Positions 1-9,900 of a stretch of DNA of 64,000 nucleotides are shown here, one piece after another (the first letter of the stretch is position 1; each line of letters starts with the position of its first letter). Where the stretch lies: contig NZ_JAOQJQ010000003.1 of NCBI RefSeq assembly GCF_025566885.1, positions 248,001 to 312,000 on the forward strand, given 5' to 3'. The notes below the pieces were generated by a model. It did not search any database. It worked only from the letters and a program-made list of their open reading frames with translations, and was not told the origin of the DNA. Both the position numbers and the translations under genes were made by a program. The DNA is from Brotonthovivens ammoniilytica. GTDB taxonomy: Bacteria > Bacillota > Clostridia > Lachnospirales > Lachnospiraceae.

Positions 1-404
1 CAGAAAAACCAAACGGGAAGCAGGTTTACCCCATTGTATAACAGGCTGGAAAGCGTCCAGGAGGCAGTCAGACGGTTTTGCGTAATTTTTTTCCACAGAA
101 TGATTTCTGCAAGGATTCCCACTACGATAAACCACGGGAGTAAAAACCAGTTGCCCATCATTAGAAAGACAAGGCCCAGCAGTGTCATGTATACCAGTGA
201 AACGAACCGTTTGCGGATGCGGTTTACCATCAAAAAATAAACAGGCCCGCAGACAAGCATGGTAATGCCTACGGAAAGCACCATGCTGACAAAATCATTT
301 ACCATGCAGACCATGTTGATCCCCAGCTGAATGACAATGAGCAGCACAGTCATCAGTACTAGGGTGATAACGTCTTTTACAGACCATTTCTTTGCGTTTT
401 CCAT
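1..404 (-). CDS. MptD/Trep_Strep-family ECF transporter S component (5' part)
   Basis: The reading frame starts at ATG 404 behind the ribosome site AAAGGAG and stays open to the window edge, giving 134 visible residues. It begins MENAKKWSVKDVIT and then shows at least four hydrophobic segments with short loops. The N-terminal K-x-W-x-V-K-D-V/I-I-T pattern and small integral-membrane layout fit the MptD/Trep_Strep substrate-binding S components of energy-coupling-factor importers, usually about 190 residues, so roughly 55 residues are missing. Substrate cannot be read from the sequence. A GTTAG-N6-CTAAC palindrome lies 82-97 bases upstream, and the same motif flanks the flavin redox locus near 50-55 kb, which hints at a metal or heme role. 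The family call rests on recalled sequence style, not a search. Confidence 0.6.
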   Translation of the reverse strand, partial: MENAKKWSVKDVITLVLMTVLLIVIQLGINMVCMVNDFVSMVLSVGITMLVCGPVYFLMVNRIRKRFVSLVYMTLLGLVFLMMGNWFLLPWFIVVGILAEIILWKKITQNRLTASWTLSSLLYNGVNLLPVWFF

Positions 405-484
405 TTTGATTCTCCTTTGTTTTCTTTTTGGATTTATTGCAGCTTTCAGCCTAATGCCTGTTCGTACAGTCAACTTCTGTTTGG

Positions 485-502
485 GGTTAGTTAATGCTAA
501 CC
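485..502 (-). promoter_or_regulatory. GTTAG-N6-CTAAC palindrome upstream of the ECF S-component gene
   Basis: The core GTTAGTTAATGCTAAC occupies 486-501 and is extended by a G/C pair on each side. It lies between the TetR stop codon and the S-component start. Two more copies of the same pattern stand at 50332-50347 and 55286-55301. Palindromes with TTAG/CTAA arms are typical of DtxR/MntR-type metal-dependent repressors; that identity is inferred. Confidence 0.55.
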
Positions 503-510
503 TATATGCA

Positions 511-535
511 AAAATTTAAGATTCATTTGAATCTT
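511..535 (-). terminator. AT-rich terminator overlapping the end of the TetR gene
   Basis: On the minus strand the stop region of the TetR gene forms a 7-bp stem, AAGATTC/GAATCTT, with a 4-base loop, followed by AAATTTTT. It is AU-rich and probably weak, but it is placed to separate the TetR gene from the S-component gene downstream. Confidence 0.45.
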
Positions 536-1137
536 AAAAGGCCGTTCCAGCCACAGTTGAAAAATACTGCTAGTTCATTGACATAATCAATCGCCTGTTC
601 ACGGGTCATGTCATGAGCCACTGTTTCAAAAACAGCGGTAAAATAGGCGCTTGTGATCATATGGTAAAGATTCCGGCTGACTGTACCCTTCAATTTTCCG
701 AGCTGGCAAAGCTGCTGATGGTAATCCTTTGTCTGATCGACCTCAAGCTCCACAAGCTCATGAACATAACTAGCGTATCGGGTTCCTTCGGAACAGCAGG
801 TTACTAGCTTGAACGCGTCGAAATGATCGTAAATGTAATTGATAAAATAATTGAGATAACTGGTAGATAAATCCTGGCATTGTTCCGTTTTATCTTCCGG
901 AATCAATTTATAATGTGCTTGTTGCGCCTGGATAAATTGATTGAGCAATCCGTCGGCCGCCGGGGAGACCAAGGCGTCGAACAATGCTTCCTTGCTGTCA
1001 TAATATCCATAAAAGGCGCCTTGGGTAAAACCGGCCTCTTTGACAATGGCCCTCAGGGAGGCGTCTTTAAATCCCTTTTCCAAAAACTCTTGTTTCCCGA
1101 CTTCAAGAATACGCCTTTGTGTATCAGTCAGTTCCAC
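523..1137 (-). CDS. TetR/AcrR-family transcriptional regulator
   Basis: This 204-residue protein has the TetR plan: an N-terminal helix-turn-helix domain (about residues 5-55, with DASLRAIVKEAGFTQGAFYGYY matching the HTH signature) followed by a divergent all-helical ligand domain. The start is GTG 1137, set by AAGGAGG at 1144-1150; no in-frame ATG lies near it. A 30-bp palindrome at 1157-1186 sits just upstream, so the protein probably represses its own promoter and perhaps the S-component gene that follows in the same direction. The ligand is unknown. Neighbouring TetR and ECF S-component genes occur together in Firmicutes, often with ABC exporters further on, which would lie outside this window. 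Confidence 0.85.
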   Translation of the reverse strand: MELTDTQRRILEVGKQEFLEKGFKDASLRAIVKEAGFTQGAFYGYYDSKEALFDALVSPAADGLLNQFIQAQQAHYKLIPEDKTEQCQDLSTSYLNYFINYIYDHFDAFKLVTCCSEGTRYASYVHELVELEVDQTKDYHQQLCQLGKLKGTVSRNLYHMITSAYFTAVFETVAHDMTREQAIDYVNELAVFFNCGWNGLLRFK

Positions 1138-1156
1138 ACTCTACCTCCTTTCTATG

Positions 1157-1186
1157 ATATATCGCTGATATATATCGGTGATATAT
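1157..1186. promoter_or_regulatory. Palindromic operator upstream of the TetR gene
   Basis: The 30 bases ATATATCGCTGATATATATC plus GGTGATATAT form a near-perfect palindrome with four mismatched positions. It contains three GATATAT steps and sits directly upstream of the TetR ribosome site, where a TetR dimer would normally bind for autoregulation. No comparable copy was seen elsewhere in the window. Confidence 0.6.
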
Positions 1187-1442
1187 TAACATGAGCAATG
1201 TGATTTGTCAACAAGAATGGTTTGATCTAGACATTTGAAGGAAAAACAGTTGAAAAATCAGCATAGAAAAGCAGGCGTTAAAAAACTTGATTTCTATGGG
1301 ATTGTTTTCTGGTTTGAAGAGAGGTTAAAATTTAGTATTAGAAAATATACCAGCAAAAAACATATTTGTTTCTAAAATTTTGACAGATTTGAAACTTTTT
1401 TGAAAAAAGGAAGCCACATAGTTAGTGAAAGGTGGTAAAAAA

Positions 1443-2000
1443 GTGATCGATCCCAATATTACAGCTTTTTTTAATGAGGTTTATGAGGAAACTCATAAGA
1501 TGCTGTTGGTTTATCTGACAGGAAAATGCAGGAATCTGTCTGATGTCAGCGATCTATGTCAGGAGGTTTATCTTGAGTATTTTCGGATTCTGGCCCGGCG
1601 GGGAGTGAATTATGTGCGTTGTCCAAAGGCATATTTAAAGCGCATTTCTAAAAGAAAGCTGCATCAATATTACAATGCCAGAGAGTTTACGTACGAGACG
1701 GCCCTGTCAGAGGAGCAGAATGTTGAAGCTGTATCAAAAGAAGAAATAGAGCATTTCTGGGAGCGGGTTACAACCAGTGAAGAGGAAATTTTAGCGGAAG
1801 AAATTTATATATTTCTCCAAAGCAAACCAGAGGATGTGCAGAAAATTTTTTATTTATATTTCGAATTACAGCAGTCTATTGCACAGATTGCAAAAAGCCT
1901 GTCAATGAAAGAATCATCAGTAAAAAATAAGCTCTACCGGACGCGGAATGAACTTAGAAAACAGTATTTAAAGGAGGGCGCGGATGAAAAAAGAAGATGA
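1443..2000 (+). CDS. ECF-like RNA polymerase sigma factor
   Basis: A protein of 185 residues if started at GTG 1443, which lies 7 bases after AAAGGTGG; the longer frame from GTG 1425 would start before that ribosome site. Region 2 is at about residues 15-70 (LSDVSDLCQEVYLEYFRIL) and region 4 near the C-terminus (SIAQIAKSLSMKESSVKNKLYRTRNELRKQ), the layout of small group-4 sigma factors. Its last 17 bases overlap the next gene, so the two are translated together. The partner is a single-pass membrane protein that could act as an anti-sigma factor. No clear target promoter could be assigned. Confidence 0.75.
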   Translation: MIDPNITAFFNEVYEETHKMLLVYLTGKCRNLSDVSDLCQEVYLEYFRILARRGVNYVRCPKAYLKRISKRKLHQYYNAREFTYETALSEEQNVEAVSKEEIEHFWERVTTSEEEILAEEIYIFLQSKPEDVQKIFYLYFELQQSIAQIAKSLSMKESSVKNKLYRTRNELRKQYLKEGADEKRR

Positions 2001-2406
2001 ATTAATCAAAAAAGCAGTCCAAAGAGGCATGCCTGACAGAGAAAAGATTTTAAATTATTGCATCCATAGCCTGGAACTGGAACAAAAGGAGATGCAATCT
2101 ATGAGAAGAAGAAAACTTAATCCAAGAAAGCTTATTGTACTGGGCTGTGTAGTTGTGGGAGTGCTGGCAGGCTCCACAATCTGCTATGCGGCTACCGGAA
2201 AAACACCCCTGGAAAATGTAAGAGTGCTGGTAAATGGAAAAGAAGCCGATGTAACAACTTATCTGGGGACAGATGATACGATACGGTATGATTTTAAAGA
2301 TGGGGGCAGTGTAGAAGTAAAAAATACAGGGGGATCTAAATACAAAGAAAATATAAAGATCACTGATAATAAAACAGAGCAGAGTGTAGAAGCGGAAATT
2401 AAATAG
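1984..2406 (+). CDS. Small single-pass membrane protein, possible anti-sigma partner
   Basis: The 140-residue product has a charged N-terminal half (about 1-48), one hydrophobic segment near residues 49-68 (KLIVLGCVVVGVLAGSTICYA) and an extracytoplasmic tail with G-x-x-V/D-V-rich beta character. The start ATG follows AAGGAGGGCG. Overlap with the sigma gene and the cytosol-membrane-outside layout match anti-sigma proteins, but no conserved anti-sigma motif such as a zinc-binding HxxxCxxC is present, so the role is inferred from position only. A strong terminator follows. Confidence 0.6.
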   Translation: MKKEDELIKKAVQRGMPDREKILNYCIHSLELEQKEMQSMRRRKLNPRKLIVLGCVVVGVLAGSTICYAATGKTPLENVRVLVNGKEADVTTYLGTDDTIRYDFKDGGSVEVKNTGGSKYKENIKITDNKTEQSVEAEIK

Positions 2407-2412
2407 CAGGAA

Positions 2413-2459
2413 AAGCCGGAGAGAAATTTGAATGTTCAGATTTCTCTCCGGCTTTTTTT
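2413..2459 (+). terminator. Rho-independent terminator after the sigma/partner pair
   Basis: A 14-bp stem (AAGCCGGAGAGAAAT with its complement) encloses a short loop and is followed by seven T residues. It ends the sigma-factor operon. Confidence 0.85.
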
Positions 2460-2460
2460 G

Positions 2461-2597
2461 CTCTATATATAGGAAATACTGTGTTGTGATAAAGCTGAAA
2501 AGTGCCGATTCCTATAGAGCAAAAAACGCTCCGCTGATGATCGCACTGCGGCGGAGTAAAATCATGTTGCTTGCGCAACCCGCGGCAGGATTCTTTT
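2461..2597 (+). repeat. Interspersed structured repeat, family A, copy 1
   Basis: The unit begins CTCTATA-TAGGAAATACTG and closes a first hairpin with CCTATAGAGC. It continues with AAAAAACGCTCCGCTGA and a GC-rich stem, and ends in a hairpin plus T-run (GGATTCTTTTTT). Closely similar copies stand at 22681-22835 and 22836-22997, and a fragment at 21734-21769. There is no coding potential. The T-run suggests that it also terminates transcription. Confidence 0.75.
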
Positions 2598-2721
2598 TTA
2601 TTGATAGATTATAATTTAGGCTGATCTGTTAAAAATAATAATTCAGGTGAAAGAATCAGACCGTTTTTATAGAGCGGTGGTTTGGATTCTGTGAATAACA
2701 AATAAAGAGAGGGAGCAGAAC

Positions 2722-3582
2722 ATGCGGAAAACAGATATAAAAATACAGCCTAAGATGGTAAATGGATTTAAAGATTATTTACAGGAGCGGGAAAATGCGC
2801 CGGCAACCATAGAAAAGTATATCCGGGATGTCAGAACCTTTCTGCGCTATGTGGATATGGTACAGGAAGATAAGATAAAAAAGGATATATTGCTGGATTA
2901 TAAAAGCTGGCTGCTTCAACATTATTCTATCAGCAGTGTAAATTCTATGATTGTGGCGTTAAATCAATTTTTAATCTATTTAGAATTGGGAAGATTGCGG
3001 TTAAAAAGAGTTCGTGTGCAAAGGCAGGACATGGAAAATATGGAAAAAGAGCTTACAAAAGAAGAATTTCAAAAGCTGGTCAGAGATGCAAGAAAACTGG
3101 GAAAGGATCAGCTGGCAATGATTATGGAAACGATGTGTGCCACGGGAATACGGGTCAGTGAACTGAAATTTTTTCGTGTGGAAACAATGAGAACAGGTGT
3201 GGTTAAGGTCTGGAATAAAGGAAAGTACAGACTTGTGATTATTCCAAAGGAGCTTCAAATGCGGCTGCTGTTTTATATAAGAAAAAACGGACTTTCTCAT
3301 GGGCCGATTTTTTGTACAAAATCTGGAAAAGAAAAGGACCGGTCAAATATATGGAAGGAAATGAAAAAGCTTGCAAAAGAAGCCGGAATTAATACGGATA
3401 AAGTTTTTCCGCATAATTTGAGACATCTGTTTGCCAGGACGTTTTACAAAACTACAAAAAATCTGATAAATCTGGCAGATATTCTTGGACACAGCAATCT
3501 GGAAGTAACAAGATCTTATGCTTCTGACGGGATTAAAGAATGGAAACGCAATCTGGAACGGATGCGGATACTAGAAGTTTGA
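2722..3582 (+). CDS. Tyrosine recombinase, candidate invertase for the adjacent switch
   Basis: A 286-residue site-specific recombinase of the XerC/D type. Residues 1-100 form the SAM-like N-terminal domain. The catalytic domain shows the full set of residues: R144 (ATGIRVSEL), K166 or K168 in the beta-hairpin, H231-x-x-R234 (HNLRH), H257 (GHSN) and the nucleophile Y266 (TRSYA). RBS GGGAGCAG precedes ATG 2722. The stop codon touches the left of two inverted 24-bp sites that bracket a promoter segment, and the next gene is a giant surface protein. That arrangement is typical of local DNA invertases that switch surface antigens. It is not an obvious xerC/xerD housekeeping copy, and there are no integrated-element genes around it. 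Confidence 0.85.
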   Translation: MRKTDIKIQPKMVNGFKDYLQERENAPATIEKYIRDVRTFLRYVDMVQEDKIKKDILLDYKSWLLQHYSISSVNSMIVALNQFLIYLELGRLRLKRVRVQRQDMENMEKELTKEEFQKLVRDARKLGKDQLAMIMETMCATGIRVSELKFFRVETMRTGVVKVWNKGKYRLVIIPKELQMRLLFYIRKNGLSHGPIFCTKSGKEKDRSNIWKEMKKLAKEAGINTDKVFPHNLRHLFARTFYKTTKNLINLADILGHSNLEVTRSYASDGIKEWKRNLERMRILEV

Positions 3583-3605
3583 CAACATAATATTAGTTAT
3601 GTTGT
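3582..3605 (+). repeat. Left inverted recombination-like site
   Basis: The site has 9-bp arms ACAACATAA and TTATGTTGT around a 6-bp asymmetric spacer TATTAG. Two recombinase arms around a short crossover spacer is the usual core of tyrosine-recombinase sites. Its reverse complement matches the right site (3789-3812) at 22 of 24 positions. It overlaps the last base of the recombinase stop codon. Confidence 0.75.
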
Positions 3606-3788
3606 ATTATAGAAAATTCACAAATCAAACACGGTTTTCCTTTATTTTATAATACATATTTTTAATAGTCAAATTAAAAATCATATTTTAATAGTAATAG
3701 TTTTTGTCTATATCTGAGAAAAGTTTTTGTTTCTTAAATCTATAATCTATAGAAATATTCCCTGATTTTACAGCTATACAGAGAAATA
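3606..3788. promoter_or_regulatory. Putative invertible promoter segment (promoter facing left here)
   Basis: This 183-bp AT-rich segment lies between two inverted 24-bp sites. On the minus strand it contains a good sigma-A promoter: -35 TTGACT (3672-3667), a 17-bp spacer and -10 TAAAAT (3649-3644). It points toward the recombinase 3' end, away from the giant surface gene at 3921. On the plus strand TATAAT at 3741-3746 has no matching -35 box. Inversion would place the -10 box at about 3745-3750 reading into the surface gene. The assembled orientation therefore looks OFF. Promoter strength and orientation effect are inferred. Confidence 0.7.
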
Positions 3789-3812
3789 ACTACATAACTA
3801 ATATTATGTAGT
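3789..3812 (+). repeat. Right inverted recombination-like site
   Basis: The site has arms ACTACATAA and TTATGTAGT around the spacer CTAATA, which is exactly the reverse complement of the left spacer TATTAG. That sets the two sites in inverted orientation, as needed for inversion rather than excision. It lies 108 bases before the surface-protein start codon. Confidence 0.75.
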
Positions 3813-3920
3813 ATCACATCCTCGTATCTGCAATGGAGAAGTTCATATGAGAAGACTGGTTTTTTATTCCATGTTAGCAGGCACAATGTGTCACAAAAAT
3901 ATGAATGAGAGGAGAGTATT

Positions 3921-6900
3921 ATGTACAAGTCTAAAAAGACAAACAAAGCAGAGAAGAAACTGCGGCGTATTGGAACCAGACGAATACTTGCTATGGCGGC
4001 AGCGGCACTTATGGCGGCAGGTGCAGTGCCTCAGGGGACAGGCTTAGTCCAGGCAAAGGGCACGGTCTTAGAAGAAACAGATACGGCAAATAATTCGTCG
4101 GAAACATTTTGGTCCAGACTGACTGCCAAAGCAGCTTCTTTTTTTGGAATCGGCGATGACAGCAAAGAAAGGTCCGTGGATGATCATACTGTAGAGGGAA
4201 TATCCCCCCAGGGAACCACCATTAATCTGTTTGATTACTGGGTAAATCAGCGGGACAGCCCGGATTATGGATATAATAATGATGATGGTGGTATTAATGC
4301 CGGGCATCAGCTGAAGTTTACAACCGGCAGCAGCGGTTCTATGAATTCCTGGACCGGGTTGGCGGCCCCAAGGGAGGGGATTGTTTCCAATAAGCTGGTT
4401 AACGGTTATCCCCAATTATCCGGAAGCAGTGAGCTTGGAATGACCAGAACGGAGTCGCTTGACTATCTGTTTAATGGAAATGATGTGGATTCAGAATCTG
4501 AGGTTGCGGGGAAAAAAGCTTATACAGATGTGGAAGGGCTTCTTCAGGTCAGCGATGACGGCTATTATTATTATGACAGTAAACAGAATTTTGCATCCTT
4601 TCAGGAGGAAAGCAATTCATTTGCGATATATGATGCCCCGGCGGTATATACAAATGAGGAGCCTAAAAATATAGGACAGTTTTTTCCTTTTAATACCGCA
4701 GAGACAGTTTTTAATGAAGTTGATGGAGCGCTGGAAGCCAAGGAATTGGGAACTCAGAATAATACAATAAAGCATTGGTTTGGGCTGACAATGACATCTC
4801 GATTTGTGCAGATGGATGGAGGAACTACCAGCAAAGGAGCTCCGGTTACCTATGAGTTCAGCGGAGATGATGATGTATGGATCTTTATTGACAATGTGCT
4901 GGTAGGTGACCTTGGAGGGATTCATTCAGCCGCATCGGTAAAGATTGATTTTTCCACCGGAGAAATTAGTATAAATGGTGAATCGGATGGAACGTTGAAA
5001 AGTAAATTTGATGCTGCGGGAGTGTCCACTGACGGATGGGACGAAAATACATTTCCTGATGATTCCCTGCACACGCTGCGGTTTTATTATCTGGAGCGGG
5101 GAAATGTAGATTCCAATATGAGTCTTAAGTTTAACCTGGTTATGGTTCCTGAGAGCGATATTGTAAAAGTGGACCAGACCGGGAATCCGGTTCAGGGAGC
5201 AGAATTTGCATTATATACAGCCAATGAAGATTTTGAGGTTACAAACCAGACGCCGGTTTCCACCGGGATTACAGACAGTGATGGAAAAATTGTTCTGGTG
5301 GATGAAAATGATACATTGATCAGCTTTGATGAGCTCCACAATGGAGGTTATGATTACTTTGTATTGGAGGAAACCAGTGTACCGGAAGGATATCGGAAAA
5401 CCGGTGAGATGCATCTGCGCTATATTGCCAGTGAAAGCACGGGCAATATCGGGCGCGGGATTGTAGTTTCCGATAATTATGTAGATACAGGTGCATTTGC
5501 CAATGCAAAGGTATCCACCACAGTTTCTACAGATATACAGGGGATTGACGGACGGAGCGTGCCGATTACAGATGGAAAGCTGGAAAGAGGAACCTTATTT
5601 GCAGTAATTCTTCATCGAAAAGAAGGAGGGGATCTGGAAGATTCTTCAAGCTGGTACGGCATCAGTGGAAGCGCACTTGAGGAGTGGACGACCTCTAAGG
5701 AAAATGGAACAAATCTTGCAGGTGTGCTGGAAACAGCAAAGAAAAATCCCATGGAATTTTACTTAAATTCCAGTGGTCTGTATCAGGTGGACATTCCGGA
5801 ACTGCCGGGGGATATTCAATATTATTACAGTATGCTGGCAGATGATGAGAAAGAAGAGACAGAGTTTGCTATCGGATATTACTACACTTTCGCGGACAAT
5901 ATTGCAGATGCCGAGGAAGGGAATACTTTCCGATTGGATGATACACAATTTTCCAGCCAGTATGCGGCGAATTTTAATATTCCGGATATCAAGAACCGTT
6001 TGCTGGTTCAAAAGCTGGATCAGGAGGGAAATCCTGTCAGTGGTGCAAAGTTCAGGCTTTATAATGCAGATGATGTAACGGTCAATAATGACGGCAGTTA
6101 TCAGGTGCGGGATGGCGCTGACAGTCAGGAAGTGACCACAGAGGATCTGACCAAAGAAAAGGACGGCATAACTATGCAGGGTGCAGCTGTATATGAAGGA
6201 CTGTCCAATGGAAGATATTATCTTTTGGAGTCATCAGCGCCCAAAGGGTATCTGCTGAATAAATCAATTACAGAGGTAGTGGTGGATGATTCCGGTGTCT
6301 ATGCAGATGCAGGTGAGGCAGATGATGGAATTGTCACAGCCCGGGGTGTTGGCTCTCTGGTTCAGACGATGCTTCAGTTTGCCACTAACGATGATATGGA
6401 TACAACGTTCTATAACATACTGGCATCTTTGCAGACACAGGATACACAGCAATTTGACAGCTCCAAAGGCTGGTCTGACACTTCCCAGACAATGCATTTA
6501 CAATATGATGCAGATACGGCAGCGTTAGAATATGTTCCAGGAGAAACTGATGGAGCAGTGCAGCTTTCTACAGATACCGGCTGGTCACGTTTAAGCATTA
6601 AGCAGTGTTATCAGCATGATGCCAATACTGACACAAGTACGAAAAAGAACCTGGGGGATACGGAACTGTCTCAGTTGTTTTCCGGAACGGTAACGGTTCA
6701 GGTAACGGATATTCGTTCGGCTGATTTAAAAATCAGTAAGACCGTAAACGGATATGAGGGAATTTCAGATGCCGATCTTGAGAACCTGAAAGATCTTTCT
6801 TTTACTTTTCAGGTAACTCTTGAAGAAGAGTATGAAGAGGGAGGAACAGTAAACACAAGACCTCTGGAAGGAACCTGGCAGATTGTAAACCAGAATGGAG

Positions 6901-9900
6901 AACCGATTTTAGATGCTGATAGCAAAGAGATCGCAGTAGAAAACGGACAGGCGGTATTTACGCTGAAAAGTGGCCAGACAGCAGTAATCAAAGATCTTCC
7001 GGAAGGGGCAAAATATCAGGTTACAGAGAATTCTCCGGGACAAGGTTTTACTGCACAAGTAGAAAGTAACGATGCAGATGCAGATCTTAATACAGCGGGA
7101 ACCATCCGTGGAGATATCAAAGACTTAAATCCGGATATTTCCGGTCTGGAAGAGATTACGGCAGATTTTACAAACACTTATTCTCCGGCAGCTGTAACGG
7201 TAGAAGGGACAGATCTGTCCGGAACAAAAACTCTTGCCGGCAAGAACTGGGATGATACGGACAGCTATACCTTTGAAATTACAGCGGTAGAACCTCAGAC
7301 AGCACCAATGCCGGAAAAGAAGACAGTTACACTGAACGGGAAGGAGCTGACAGTTTCCGGGAATACGCCGGTGTCCTTTAACTTTGGAGATATTACGTAT
7401 ACAAAGCCCGGCACATATATTTATAATATCAAAGAACAGCTTCCTGCCGGAATTGTACCGGGGGTAAGTTATTCCCAGGCCTCCTATCGGGCAGTGGTTA
7501 CTGTGACAGACCAGGATCAGAACGGCAATTATACAGGACAGTTAAGTGCGTCAGTTTCAATTGTAAAAGAGAAGGATGATACGGGTGCTGCGGCAGATAC
7601 CCCTTCCCAACAGGCGGATTTTACAAATACATATAATTCGGATGCTGCTAATTTTGTATTGCTGGCCCAAAAAAACTATGATAATCAGGGGAATCATCCG
7701 CTGACAGAAAATATGTTTTCTTTTGTGCTCTCCGGGAAAGAAGGAACAACAGAAAACGGTGCTAGTATAGATAAAGACAAAATTCCAATGCCGGATGAAA
7801 CTGTGAATGGTATTTGTGAGTCCGGCAACAACAGTACGGGAGCTGTTTTTTTAGGAACACTCCATTTTGATCAGGCGGATGTAGGTAACGAATATGTTTA
7901 TCAGGTATATGAAAAACAGCCTACAGATGATGGAACTTACCAGGGCAGCGCTTTGAAAGAAGGCTTACAGTCTGCATGGCAGGACCCGGAAAAAGACAAT
8001 GCCTGGGTATATAAAGGTGTAACTTATGATAAAGAGGTCAAAGAGATTACAGTATCAGTAACCCGGGATGCAAACAACACAATTATTGTGACGGCAGAGT
8101 ATGAAAATACCGGAGATACAATGCTGTACTTTGACAATACATATACACCAGATGCTGTCACGCTTTCCGGAAATACAGCTTTGCAGGGAGAGAAAACTCT
8201 GACGGGACGCAGTATGACAGCTGGCGAAGCTTTTGAATTTGAGCTTACTGCTGCCAATGATGCGGCTGAGACGGTACTGCCGGCAGCATTAACAGAAACG
8301 GTTAAGGATGTGGAAGATGGTACAGCAGAAAAATTTTCCTTTAAGGATTTGACGTTTACCGAAACAGGTACGTATATCTTCCATATTACAGAAAAGCTGC
8401 CTGACGGTGTAAGTGCGGAGAATCCGATAAAAGAAGGAACTGTCTATGACACGCACACCACCATAGTAACAGTAGAGGTTACGGACGATCAGGAGGGAAG
8501 TCTTACAGCGAAGGTTTCTTACAATAACGGAAGCGTAAGCAGTGAAACAGACCGGGCAGTTTTTTCCAATACTTACCGGGCTGTTGGAAGTTATAATATC
8601 ACAGGTATAAAAGAAATAAGCGGCCGTGTATTTAACGGGAATGATCATTTTACTTTTAAAATAGAAGCTCTGGATAATGCTCCGCTGCCTTCCGGCGTTC
8701 TTGCAGACGGAACGATTGTTATTACACCTAAGTCAGGAACAAAGGCAGCCATAGACTTTGGAACAGTAAATTTTGATAAAGCAGGGCAGTCTTACAGCTA
8801 TATTCTTTCAGAAGCAGAGCCGGCAGACAGTGAGAAGCCGGGAGGTATTTCTTACAGCAAAGATACCTACAAAATCACAATAACAGCAAAGGCCGGCGAT
8901 ACGCCGGGAACTTTGATTCCGGAAACTGTAATTGTTAAAAATCCGGGAGGTGATGATGAAACCGAAACTGATGAAATAGGATGGTTAAATCAGTACAGTG
9001 CCAGCGGAACACTGGAGGGAGCTGCAAATCTTGGCGGAACAAAAGTTTTAAGAGGAAGAGACTGGACTGCCGATGACAGATTTACCTTCCGGCTGCAGGG
9101 CGGCAATCCTATGACCCAGGCAGCAATCTCGTCTGGAAAAGTGATTCTTCCGGCGGTTACGGAAAAAACAGTAAACAGTGATGATCTGAATCAGGGTGAA
9201 GCAGCGTTTTCCTTTGATGATATTACTTTTACAAAGGCAACGGATCCGGGATATCCATACATCTTTCAGATAACAGAGAATCTGCCATCTGGGGTTAGTG
9301 AGGATCAGCCAAAAAAAGATGGGATCACTTATGATACACATAAATATCTGATTTCTGTTACGGTAACAGATAACGGGGACGGAACGCTGGCGGTTGTTTC
9401 TGGACCTTTTTCGGGTTCTTCAACATTTACAAATGTTTACAGCTCCCTGATGCCGGAAGATGAGACGGCTAAAACAGATATTACGTTTACTAAAGAGCTT
9501 ATTGGAAGAGACTGGACCGATACGGATGCATTTACATTCAGCATCACTGCACTGGATAATGCTCCCGTGCCAAAAGATCAGGACGGCAATGAGATCAGCC
9601 AGGTAACTGTGGAAAAAACGTCTGATTCGGATGTTTCAAAGGGTTCATTTGGAGAAATTCATTATACGTACGATATGATCAGCGGGGAGGCGGGATATTC
9701 AAAAACATTTGTTTACGAAATATCAGAAGTAATCCCTGAAGATTCCGGGAAACAGACTGGCATGAATTATGATAACAGTGTTTACAGGGTGGAAATTACT
9801 GTAACCGATGACAAGAAGGGAACTATGACGGCAGATTCCGTTATAAAAAAGGAAAAAGCTGACGGAACTTATGAAGAAGTCAACGGGGTGGAATTTAAAA

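Noticed and set aside
2722..3582. Phage or integrative-element integrase
   Set aside because: No tRNA site, excisionase, replication, packaging or conjugation genes nearby; the flanking inverted sites fit a local invertase better.
3890..3897. A GTCACAAA box just before the giant surface gene, like the ECF promoters at 30-34 kb
   Set aside because: There is no CGT 14 bases downstream and the box is only 23 bases before the start codon, overlapping the leader; treated as chance.
3847..4047. A 66-codon frame overlapping the start of the surface gene
   Set aside because: No ribosome site of quality, and it runs out of frame into the signal peptide of the real gene; a shadow frame.
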